A stretch of 9,392 nucleotides of DNA from CAYLRF01 sp964385995 (GTDB taxonomy: Bacteria > Bacillota > Clostridia > Lachnospirales > Lachnospiraceae): the NCBI GenBank assembly GCA_964385995.1, contig CAYLRF010000057.1, positions 1 to 9,392 of the forward strand. Reading direction: 5' to 3'. The notes below the pieces were generated by a model. It had not been told where the DNA came from. It saw only the letters and a program-made list of their open reading frames with translations, and ran no database searches. Of this stretch, positions 1 through 8,346 are shown piece after piece. Every line of letters starts with the position of its first letter. Position 1 is the first letter of the stretch. The translations under genes were made by a program, and so were the position numbers.

Positions 1-252
1 GCGCGGCAAATCGCGTACCGAATATAAAGCGTATTCGCCGATTGTATCATTCGGAAATGTTGTACCGACCTTAAACACTGCGTTCTTCGCGATCTTGTCG
101 AAAGAGGGTTCGCAAAAGTTCGGGGCGCGGCGACCCGCCACGACGGCGAAAGATTATGGAGCGCGATTGGAAAAAGTGGTAAAATATCAGATTAAATGTC
201 GGGATCAGAGAAGCGGACGCGAATTTCAGCCGCTTCTTAATATGGAGTTTAT
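1..252. other. Left-edge region without a convincing gene
   Basis: Two frames are open here, but neither is persuasive. A plus frame is open from base 2 to a stop at 275-277, overlapping the activase start. A minus frame is open from the left edge to a stop at 154-156; its part nearest the edge reads rather like protein, but it has no ATG and no ribosome binding site before its GTG codons. Neither gives a recognisable family. A short inverted repeat (CCGAAT at 18-23, ATTCGG at 49-54) is present. I see no confident promoter: TTGGAA at 167-172 has only a poor -10 partner (GATTAA, 190-195). The region most likely holds the regulatory leader of the activase gene. Confidence 0.5.
209..237 (+). promoter_or_regulatory. 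Stem-loop in the activase leader
   Basis: AGAAGCGG (209-216) pairs perfectly with CCGCTTCT (230-237), an 8-bp stem with a 13-nt loop. It ends 6 nt before the GGAG ribosome binding site at 244-247 of the downstream 1487-residue gene. It is not followed by a clear T-run (TTAATATGG), so it does not look like a standard intrinsic terminator. It could affect mRNA stability or translation initiation, or it could be a chance palindrome. The role is inference only. Confidence 0.35.
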
Positions 253-3200
253 ATGCGGGAAAAGAGTTATCGAATAGGTATAGACATAGGTTCGACGACC
301 GTAAAGACAGTCATATTAAACGAAATGGGGGACATCGTTTTCTTCGACTATGAAAGGCATTTCGCGAATATCAGGGAGACGCTCGCGAATCTCCTAAACA
401 GGGCGATCCGACAGCTGGGAGACATAAAAGGCTCTCCCGTCATCACGGGTTCCGGGGGACTCGCGCTCGCGAATTCGCTTTCCATCCCCTTTACTCAGGA
501 AGTGGTCGCCGTGTCCGCCGCGCTTAAAGCTTACGCGCCGCTGACTGACGTGGCCATAGAGCTGGGCGGAGAGGACGCGAAGATAATATATTTCGAAGGC
601 GGAAATGTCGAGCAGCGCATGAACGGTATCTGCGCGGGCGGCACCGGTTCCTTCATCGACCAGATGGCCTCCCTTTTGCAGACGGACGCCGCCGGTTTGA
701 ACGAGTACGCGAAAAATTATCATTCTCTTTACACGATAGCCGCGCGGTGCGGCGTGTTCGCAAAAAGCGATATCCAGCCCCTTATAAATGAAGGCGCATC
801 CAAAGAAGACCTCTCCGCCTCCATATTTCAGGCGGTGGTAAATCAGACGATAAGCGGACTGGCGTGCGGCAAACCCATACGAGGTCACGTGGCTTTTCTG
901 GGCGGCCCCCTGCATTTTTTAAGCGAGCTTCGAGTCGCTTTTATACGCACGCTTAAGCTGGATGACGAGCATACGATCATCCCCGAAAACTCACATCTTT
1001 TCGCGGCCATCGGCTCCGCGCTCTCGGCGAAAGAAGAAGTAAGCGTCTCATTAAGCGACATAGTACAAAGGCTCTCGGGCGATCTGAAGCTGGAATTTGA
1101 GGTGGATCGCATGGAGCCGCTTTTTTCGTCCGAGGAGGAATACGAGGAGTTTCGCACGCGTCACGGACGTCATAAAGTGCCGGTCGCGGATCTTGCGACT
1201 TACAGCGGAAACGTGTTTCTCGGCGTAGACGCGGGCTCCACCACGACCAAGGCGGCTCTTGTGGGCGAGGACGGGCGGCTCTTATATTCTTATTATCATA
1301 ATAACGACGGAAATCCCGTAGGCGCGGCGGTGGCGGCCATGAAAGACATCTACGCGAAGCTTCCTCCCGCGGCGAAGATAGCTTATTCCTGCTCCACGGG
1401 ATACGGCGAGGAACTGGTAAAGGCCGCCCTCATGCTTGACGAGGGAGAGGTGGAGACAGTCTCTCATTATTACGCGGCGTCGTATTTCGAGCCGGATGTG
1501 GACTGCATACTCGACATCGGCGGGCAGGACATGAAGTGCATAAAGCTGAAAGACCACGCGGTGGACAGCGTGCAGTTAAATGAGGCCTGTTCATCGGGCT
1601 GCGGCTCTTTCATCGAGACTTTCGCCAAGTCCCTTAATTACGACGTGCGCGATTTCGCGAAAGAGGCGCTCTTTGCCGCGCATCCGATCGACCTTGGCAC
1701 GCGCTGTACGGTATTTATGAATTCCAAAGTGAAGCAGGCCCAGAAGGAGGGCGCTCCCGTGTCGGATATCTCGGCGGGACTCGCCTACTCCGTCATAAAA
1801 AACGCGCTCTTTAAGGTCATGAAAGTCGCCGACGCTGCGTCGCTCGGGAAAAAGATCGTGGTGCAGGGCGGTACGTTTTACAGCGACGCGGTTTTAAGAA
1901 GCTTTGAGAAAATAGCGGGCTGCGAGGCGCTTCGTCCCGACATCGCGGGCATCATGGGAGCATTCGGCGCCGCGCTCATCGCGAAAGAAAGATATTATGA
2001 AAAATACGGAGGCTCTCCAGATCTTGCGGCCTCGGAAAACCAAGCGGAAATCGAAGAGGATGACAGGGAAAAAGCTTTCGGCAACCGCGCCGCCACGCAA
2101 ACCGGCGATGTCCTAACGGGAGAGAATAAGAGCGGACGCGCCAACGTTACCAGGCCGCGCACATCTTCGGTACTGACTGAGAAGGAGCTTGGCGAGCTTA
2201 AGCATGAGACTAAGATGACGCGGTGCGGGCGCTGCGCGAATAACTGTCACCTCACGATAAACGACTTCGGCGGCGGCCGGCGGTTCATCTCGGGAAATCG
2301 CTGTGAGAGAGGCCTTGGCAAAGAAAAGAAAAAACGCGAGGCGCCGAATCTCTTTGAGTACAAGCTGAAACGTTACTTTGACTATGAGCCTCTGCCGGAA
2401 GATGAGGCGCCGCGCGGAGTCATAGGCATACCGCGAGTGCTGAATATATACGAAAATTATCCGTTTTGGCATACATTTTTTACAAACCTGGGCTTTCGCG
2501 TGGTGCTCTCTCCCCTTTCAACCAGGAAGATATACGAGCTCGGCATAGAGTCTATCCCCAGCGAATCGGAGTGCTATCCCGCGAAGATGGCGCACGGTCA
2601 CGTGAAATGGCTGATTGATAACGGGGTTCGGGTCATATTTTACCCGTGCATACCGTATGAGAGGAATGAATTCCCGGATTCAAACAACCACTACAACTGT
2701 CCCATCGTCACCTCCTACGCGGAAAATATCAAAAACAACATGGAGGAGATAGTATCGGGAAGCGTCAGGTTTTTGCACCCGTTTATCTCGTTTGCCGACA
2801 AAAAGAGCATAACGGACGCGCTGACAGCCTGTTTCTCCGAAGAATACGGTATAACCCGCCCGGAAATAAAAAGAGCGGTAAGCCGCGCGTGGGATGAACT
2901 CGCCTCATGCAGAGACGACATGCGAAAAAAGGGAGAGGAAACTTTAGCTTATATCGAGCGCTCCGGCAAGCACGGCATCGTCCTCGCGGGCCGTCCCTAT
3001 CATCTGGACCCCGAGGTAAATCACGGTATCCCGGAGCTTATAAATTCCTACGACGTCGCGGTGCTTACCGAGGACGCGGTGTCGCACTTAAATCCCGTCG
3101 AGCGGCCGCTCATCGTCATGGATCAGTGGATGTACCACTCGAGACTTTACGCCGCGGCGAACTTCGTAAAGACGAGGGACGATCTCGATCTTGTCCAGCT

Positions 3201-4716
3201 GAACTCATTCGGCTGCGGACTGGACGCCGTCACCACGGACGAAGTCGCGGAGATCCTAAACAAGTCGGGGAAGCTTTACACGGCGTTAAAGATAGACGAG
3301 GTAAATAACCTCGGCGCGGCGAGGATCAGGATAAGATCGCTTTTAAGCGCGATCAGAAGACGCGAGGCAAATTCACGCTCGGATCACATGGCCGGAGGGC
3401 AAGGCGGCACGGCCTCCGCGGCCGAAGGGTCGGGCATCCAAGACGGCACGGGCAACGTCGCAGGGCGTAAGATAGTTTCCGCCGCGTATAAGCGCGTGGA
3501 ATTTACGCCGAAAATGCGGGAGACGTATACGATTCTCTGCCCGCAGATGTCGCCCATTCACTTTGAACTTGTCGAGCCGACGTTTCGCCATATGGGTTAT
3601 AAAGTCATAATACTCACAAACGACGGCAAGAGCGCGATAAACACAGGTCTGAAATACGTGAATAATGACGCCTGCTACCCCTCGCTTATCGTCGTGGGAC
3701 AGATAATGGACGCCGTCCTCTCGGGGGAGTACGACACGGACCGCCTCGCCGTCATGATCACTCAGACCGGCGGCGGCTGCCGCGCGAGCAACTATATCGG
3801 TTTTATACGCCGCGCCCTTTTAAAAGCCGGGTATCCTAACATACCGGTAATTTCGTTTAACTTAAACGGCCTTGAGAAAAACTCGGGATTTAAGCTGACG
3901 CCGCGCCTCATATTAAGGGGAGTTTACGGGCTGATATTCGGAGACATTTTCCTTAGGACCACCTGCCGTATGCGCCCGTACGAAAAAGTCCCGGGGTCGG
4001 TGAACGCTCTGCATGGGAAATGGAAAGAAAAGTGTATCGCCTTTCTCACCGGCAAGGGAGAGAGCATAATCACGTTTAACAGGATGTGCCGCGAGATCAT
4101 AGATGATTTTGACACCGTCCCCGTACTTGACGTAAAGAAGCCGAAAGTGGGTATCGTGGGAGAAATCCTTGTGAAATTCTCCCCGACCGCGAACAATAAC
4201 CTTGTCCGGCTGCTGGAGGATGAGGGCGCCGAGGCGGTCGTGCCTGATTTCATCGACTTTTTCTTATATTGCTTTTACAACAACAATTTCAAGGCGAAAG
4301 AACTGCGCATGAGCAAAAAGACAGCCCTTGTGAGTGATCTCGGCATAGCCGCCGTAGAATTTTTGCGCTCGGCCGCGGTGAAGGCGTTTAAGAAAAGCAA
4401 ACATTTTACGCCGCCGCCCAAGATATGGGAACTTGCCGATATGGCGGGCGATGTGGTATCCATCGGCAATCAGACGGGTGAGGGATGGTTTCTCACGGGC
4501 GAAATGCTCGAGCTCATAAAAAACGGGACGCGCAACATCGTCTGCACCCAGCCTTTCGGATGTTTGCCGAATCACGTGGTCGGGAAGGGAGTCATAAAAG
4601 AATTAAGGCGCCGTTATCCCGACTCAAACATCGTCGCGGTGGATTACGATCCGGGCGCCAGCGAGGTAAATCAGCTGAACAGGATCAAGCTGATGTTATC
4701 CTCCGCGACCAAATGA
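253..4716 (+). CDS. Giant 2-hydroxyacyl-CoA dehydratase activase-related fusion (two ASKHA domains, DUF2229, HgdB-like C-terminus)
   Basis: A 1487-residue cytoplasmic protein of the BadF/BadG/BcrA/BcrD and HgdC activator class, ATPases that drive low-potential electron transfer through Fe-S clusters. Domain 1 (about 7-270) has the phosphate motif GIDIGSTTVK (9-18), ELGGEDAK (103-110), and cysteines C127 (GICAGGTGSF) and C166 (ARCGVF), matching the cluster ligand positions of HgdC. Domain 2 (about 322-588) repeats the fold with GVDAGSTTTK (324-333), DIGGQD (421-426), and C446, C450 and C485. After a polar linker (about 590-640) comes C658-x2-C661-x3-C665 plus C684, then a DUF2229-type region with C774, C799, C816 and C988. 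A Gly/Ala-rich linker (about 1040-1072) leads to a C-terminal part with C1096, C1141, C1176, C1431 and C1437, resembling the dehydratase-component-like COG3581 family. GGAG at 244-247 sits 5 nt before the ATG. The length is normal for this fusion family. The physiological substrate is unknown. Confidence 0.93.
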   Translation: MREKSYRIGIDIGSTTVKTVILNEMGDIVFFDYERHFANIRETLANLLNRAIRQLGDIKGSPVITGSGGLALANSLSIPFTQEVVAVSAALKAYAPLTDVAIELGGEDAKIIYFEGGNVEQRMNGICAGGTGSFIDQMASLLQTDAAGLNEYAKNYHSLYTIAARCGVFAKSDIQPLINEGASKEDLSASIFQAVVNQTISGLACGKPIRGHVAFLGGPLHFLSELRVAFIRTLKLDDEHTIIPENSHLFAAIGSALSAKEEVSVSLSDIVQRLSGDLKLEFEVDRMEPLFSSEEEYEEFRTRHGRHKVPVADLATYSGNVFLGVDAGSTTTKAALVGEDGRLLYSYYHNNDGNPVGAAVAAMKDIYAKLPPAAKIAYSCSTGYGEELVKAALMLDEGEVETVSHYYAASYFEPDVDCILDIGGQDMKCIKLKDHAVDSVQLNEACSSGCGSFIETFAKSLNYDVRDFAKEALFAAHPIDLGTRCTVFMNSKVKQAQKEGAPVSDISAGLAYSVIKNALFKVMKVADAASLGKKIVVQGGTFYSDAVLRSFEKIAGCEALRPDIAGIMGAFGAALIAKERYYEKYGGSPDLAASENQAEIEEDDREKAFGNRAATQTGDVLTGENKSGRANVTRPRTSSVLTEKELGELKHETKMTRCGRCANNCHLTINDFGGGRRFISGNRCERGLGKEKKKREAPNLFEYKLKRYFDYEPLPEDEAPRGVIGIPRVLNIYENYPFWHTFFTNLGFRVVLSPLSTRKIYELGIESIPSESECYPAKMAHGHVKWLIDNGVRVIFYPCIPYERNEFPDSNNHYNCPIVTSYAENIKNNMEEIVSGSVRFLHPFISFADKKSITDALTACFSEEYGITRPEIKRAVSRAWDELASCRDDMRKKGEETLAYIERSGKHGIVLAGRPYHLDPEVNHGIPELINSYDVAVLTEDAVSHLNPVERPLIVMDQWMYHSRLYAAANFVKTRDDLDLVQLNSFGCGLDAVTTDEVAEILNKSGKLYTALKIDEVNNLGAARIRIRSLLSAIRRREANSRSDHMAGGQGGTASAAEGSGIQDGTGNVAGRKIVSAAYKRVEFTPKMRETYTILCPQMSPIHFELVEPTFRHMGYKVIILTNDGKSAINTGLKYVNNDACYPSLIVVGQIMDAVLSGEYDTDRLAVMITQTGGGCRASNYIGFIRRALLKAGYPNIPVISFNLNGLEKNSGFKLTPRLILRGVYGLIFGDIFLRTTCRMRPYEKVPGSVNALHGKWKEKCIAFLTGKGESIITFNRMCREIIDDFDTVPVLDVKKPKVGIVGEILVKFSPTANNNLVRLLEDEGAEAVVPDFIDFFLYCFYNNNFKAKELRMSKKTALVSDLGIAAVEFLRSAAVKAFKKSKHFTPPPKIWELADMAGDVVSIGNQTGEGWFLTGEMLELIKNGTRNIVCTQPFGCLPNHVVGKGVIKELRRRYPDSNIVAVDYDPGASEVNQLNRIKLMLSSATK

Positions 4717-4740
4717 CTCAGTTAGGTTTCGCCGGTGAAA

Positions 4741-4746
4741 AGGAGG
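4741..4746 (+). promoter_or_regulatory. AGGAGG ribosome binding site deciding the 4758 start
   Basis: A full-consensus AGGAGG lies 11 nt before ATG 4758. The same reading frame is open back to 4485 inside the activase gene, but the upstream part has no site of this strength and is an out-of-frame shadow of the activase. This site therefore fixes the start at 4758. Confidence 0.85.
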
Positions 4747-4757
4747 TACAAACGCGA

Positions 4758-5687
4758 ATGACGACCAGATTACTTATTCATCCCGATGAGCTTACCGTTA
4801 AGTGGATAGATCGCATGAAGTCGCTCGGCGTGGACGTGCTGGCGCTGCACCCCGTGGGCGGGGAAGCCGCGACGGACGCCCTTTCGGATCTCGTGAATCT
4901 TCTTAAGACGGATAAGTACCGCGCCCTCATAGATTACGCCGCTGATTCGGGTCTTAAGATAGAGTACGAGATGCACGCCGCCGGCTATCTTCTGCCGCGC
5001 GGACTTTTCGGCGAGCACCCGGAGTATTTTCGCGCGGACGAAAACGGAAAAAGGGTGGCCGACAGGAATTTTTGTGTATCAAATAACGAAGCGCTTGACA
5101 TCGTGGCAAGCCGCGCCTCAGAACTCGCGGACACTTTATACCGCTGTGACGGCGACTTTTATTTCTGGCTTGACGACACGAGAAAGGGCGGCTGTCACTG
5201 CGACAAATGCCGGGACTTAAGTCCGTCCGATCAGCAGCTTATTGCGGTAAACGCCATGGCAAGAAAGCTTCGAAAAGTCCGCCCGAACGCGCGTATTTCC
5301 TATCTCGCGTACTTAAGCGCCATCACGCCTCCCGAAAAGGTGCGTCCCGCAAGGGGAGTTTTCCTCGAGTACGCGCCCTTCGACCGGGACATGAAAAAGA
5401 GCGTTCGCGCGATGCCGGAGGAGGAATCCGAAAATATCGACCGTTTGCTTAAGTTTTTCGGTCGGGAAGGCTCCCGCGTCCTCGAGTACTGGTTCGATAA
5501 TTCGCTGTTTTCCAAGTGGAAAAAGCCGCCCGCGCGTTTTATACCCGACAGTGACATGATAAGGGACGACATGGATTTTTATGTCGGGAAAGGTTTTGAG
5601 CAGATAGGATCGTTTGCCTGCTACTTAGGGCCCGATTATGAGGAACTTTACGGTGAGCCCGATGTGAGCGCGTTCGAAAAAGATTAA
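4758..5687 (+). CDS. DUF4838-type protein, cytoplasmic
   Basis: A 309-residue protein resembling the DUF4838 family, which is linked to carbohydrate-active, TIM-barrel-like proteins of unsettled function. Family-like blocks appear in order: HPEYFRADENGKRV (87-100), FCVSN around C106, the acidic YFWLDD (D139, D140), the cysteine cluster CHCDKC (C146, C148, C151), a helix beginning SDQQLIAVNAMA, then YLAYLSAITPPEKV. The N-terminus lacks a signal peptide, so the protein should be cytoplasmic, and it is shorter than many family members, which are often secreted and multidomain. It starts 41 bp after the activase stop with a strong ribosome binding site, so co-transcription is likely. No catalytic activity can be assigned; D139/D140 are candidate acids and the cysteines could bind metal. 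The family call rests on recalled motifs and needs a profile search. Confidence 0.75.
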   Translation: MTTRLLIHPDELTVKWIDRMKSLGVDVLALHPVGGEAATDALSDLVNLLKTDKYRALIDYAADSGLKIEYEMHAAGYLLPRGLFGEHPEYFRADENGKRVADRNFCVSNNEALDIVASRASELADTLYRCDGDFYFWLDDTRKGGCHCDKCRDLSPSDQQLIAVNAMARKLRKVRPNARISYLAYLSAITPPEKVRPARGVFLEYAPFDRDMKKSVRAMPEEESENIDRLLKFFGREGSRVLEYWFDNSLFSKWKKPPARFIPDSDMIRDDMDFYVGKGFEQIGSFACYLGPDYEELYGEPDVSAFEKD

Positions 5688-5694
5688 AAGTGAC

Positions 5695-5818
5695 ACGAGC
5701 GGAGGTAGCGGGGAACTAGGGGAAATGCGTGCGTGGCCGCGAGATGAAAAAACGCGAGAGGCGGTAGCGGATTCGGCCGCCCGTTCTACTGCCGGATAAA
5801 CGCGAAAGGCGGTAGCGA
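5695..5818 (+). repeat. Three imperfect repeats with core GGCGGTAGCG
   Basis: Copy 2 (5751-5770, AACGCGAGAGGCGGTAGCGG) and copy 3 (5799-5818) are 20-mers differing at two positions, with starts 48 bp apart. Copy 1 (5695-5711, ending GGAGGTAGCGG) is a more degenerate form about 59 bp before copy 2. The sequences between the copies are not alike, so this is a dispersed series rather than a head-to-tail array. Copy 2 can also fold locally: GGCGG (5760-5764) with CCGCC (5777-5781). The function is unknown. Confidence 0.6.
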
Positions 5819-5864
5819 AGAAATGAAATAAGGCGCGCAAGGCCCGCAAAATGAACCGAACATT

Positions 5865-5902
5865 GCGGCTGCTTGGGATGGCGTAAGGATTTTATCAGCC
5901 GC
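5865..5902 (+). promoter_or_regulatory. Stem-loop in the gpmI leader
   Basis: GCGGCTG (5865-5871) and CAGCCGC (5896-5902) form a perfect 7-bp inverted repeat with a 24-nt loop, ending 34 nt before the gpmI start and 23 nt before its ribosome binding site. The left arm lies inside an 11-codon frame (5851-5886) whose stop falls in the loop. No T-run follows the right arm. It could be an operator or an RNA element, or chance. Confidence 0.3.
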
Positions 5903-5936
5903 GTATTTATGACGGCGGCGGAAAACGGAGATCAAA

Positions 5937-7478
<1,542 letters not shown>

Positions 7479-7565
7479 GCGAATGTATTTATCGCCTCCG
7501 CGCGAAACAGTCCGAACACGTAAAAGGGCGAAACATAAAGGTCGGCTTCGCTGCCGGGAGGTGAC

Positions 7566-8258
7566 ATGGCGAAGAAAAAATCCGAAAACAGGCGCGTTGA
7601 CCTGACGGTCAGGATAGGGCTCGCGTGCCTTTTTGCCGTCCTTGTCATTTTGCTCGGTATGAAGCTGTTTAAAGCGGGGCCTTTTAAGGAGCGATATACC
7701 GAGAGAGAGGGAAGCGGTATCGACAGTCTCCGTCCCGACATGCAGGTGAAACTTTTGACACAAAACCGTTATTCGAGACCGGGCACGCGGACCGGGAAGA
7801 TAACGGGTATCGTGCTTCATTATACGGCGAACCCCGGATCCACGGCCATGCAGAACAGAGATTATTTCGAGGGATTAAAAGACAGTCATGCCACGAGCGC
7901 GAGCAGTCATTTCGTGGTGGGGATAGACGGGGAGATAGTGCAGTGCGTACCGACATGGGAGATCGCCTATGCATCCAATGACAGAAACGCGGACACCGTA
8001 TCCATCGAGACGTGCCACAGGAGCGCGGACGGATCTTACACCCGCGAGACATATGAGTCTATGGTTAAGCTTTCGGCGTGGCTCTGCCTGAAATTCGACC
8101 TCACGGAAGAAGACGTCATCCGTCACTACGACGTGACCGGAAAGATTTGTCCGAAGTATTTCGTCGAGAATGAAGCCGCATGGAAGAGATACAGGAAGGA
8201 TGTCGGCAGGGAGCTTAACAAGATGAGTAAAGAGCTGAAAAAGATGAGCGGGTCGTGA
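7566..8258 (+). CDS. Membrane-anchored N-acetylmuramoyl-L-alanine amidase (amidase_2/PGRP-like)
   Basis: A 230-residue protein likely to cleave the bond between N-acetylmuramic acid and L-alanine in peptidoglycan. A basic N-terminus (KKK, RR) precedes one hydrophobic helix (about 14-35) with no obvious signal-peptidase site, so it is probably anchored with its domain outside. The amidase_2 domain covers about 78-200: zinc ligands H85 (VLHYTAN), H187 (RHYDVTGK) and C195 (KICP), with K193 two residues before the cysteine as in T7 lysozyme. The site of the T7 catalytic tyrosine appears to be serine (ASSHF, S114). The tail (about 204-230) is a basic amphipathic helix. GGGAGGTGA at 7556-7564 is its ribosome binding site. 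It may be transcribed with gpmI, since no terminator lies between them. Confidence 0.92.
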   Translation: MAKKKSENRRVDLTVRIGLACLFAVLVILLGMKLFKAGPFKERYTEREGSGIDSLRPDMQVKLLTQNRYSRPGTRTGKITGIVLHYTANPGSTAMQNRDYFEGLKDSHATSASSHFVVGIDGEIVQCVPTWEIAYASNDRNADTVSIETCHRSADGSYTRETYESMVKLSAWLCLKFDLTEEDVIRHYDVTGKICPKYFVENEAAWKRYRKDVGRELNKMSKELKKMSGS

Positions 8259-8346
8259 AATGTCCATCATACCGGCGTATTTTCGGCCTCGTAACTCGAA
8301 TGACCCCGGTCGCGTGACAGGCTTTTTCGGGGGGGGGGGGGGCAAA
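8259..8346. other. Convergent gap with a 14-G homopolymer and 11-bp direct repeat
   Basis: The gap lies between the amidase stop and the convergent regulator stop. A run of 14 consecutive G occupies 8329-8342. GGCTTTTTCGG occurs at 8320-8330 and again at 8355-8365 inside the 3' end of the regulator gene, so the direct repeat brackets the tract. CCCCG (8304-8308) can pair with CGGGG (8328-8332), and GACC/GGTC form a small palindrome at 8302-8311. A T5 run at 8323-8327 follows a weak GCCT/AGGC pairing. No strong terminator for either gene can be called. Confidence 0.7.
8329..8342 (+). repeat. G14 homopolymer tract
   Basis: Fourteen consecutive G on the plus strand, lying 4 nt beyond the stop codon of the minus-strand regulator. 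Tracts of this length are prone to slippage during replication and to sequencing or assembly error. The tract is outside both flanking coding regions, so a length change would not shift either frame. Confidence 0.9.

Larger units (their letters stand above)
5688..5936. other. 249-bp intergenic gap with imperfect repeats
   Basis: The gap separates the DUF4838 gene from gpmI. There is no GC-rich hairpin with a T-run, so no intrinsic terminator is visible, and no clear promoter. It holds three related purine-rich repeats and a stem-loop (both listed separately). Two mini-frames are present: 5725-5799 (24 codons, preceded closely by AGGGGA) and 5851-5886 (11 codons, overlapping the left arm of the stem-loop). 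Neither can be called a gene. The minus-strand frame across 5625-5849 is a low-complexity shadow. The gap may be a decayed locus or a regulatory leader for gpmI. Confidence 0.6.

Noticed and set aside
95..277. 60-codon plus frame overlapping the activase start
   Set aside because: Begins with a non-ATG codon, has no ribosome binding site, overlaps the supported activase start by 25 bp and resembles no family.
2907..3308. 133-codon plus frame inside the activase
   Set aside because: Arg/Gly-rich shadow in another frame of a continuous coding region with conserved motifs on both sides.
4485..4757. Upstream in-frame extension of the DUF4838 gene
   Set aside because: Lies wholly or mostly inside the activase in another frame, is rich in shadow-like Arg/His, and the AGGAGG at 4741-4746 points to ATG 4758.
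8259..8346. Bidirectional intrinsic terminator between the convergent genes
   Set aside because: The available stems are only 4-5 bp and the T5 run does not directly follow a stable GC-rich hairpin.
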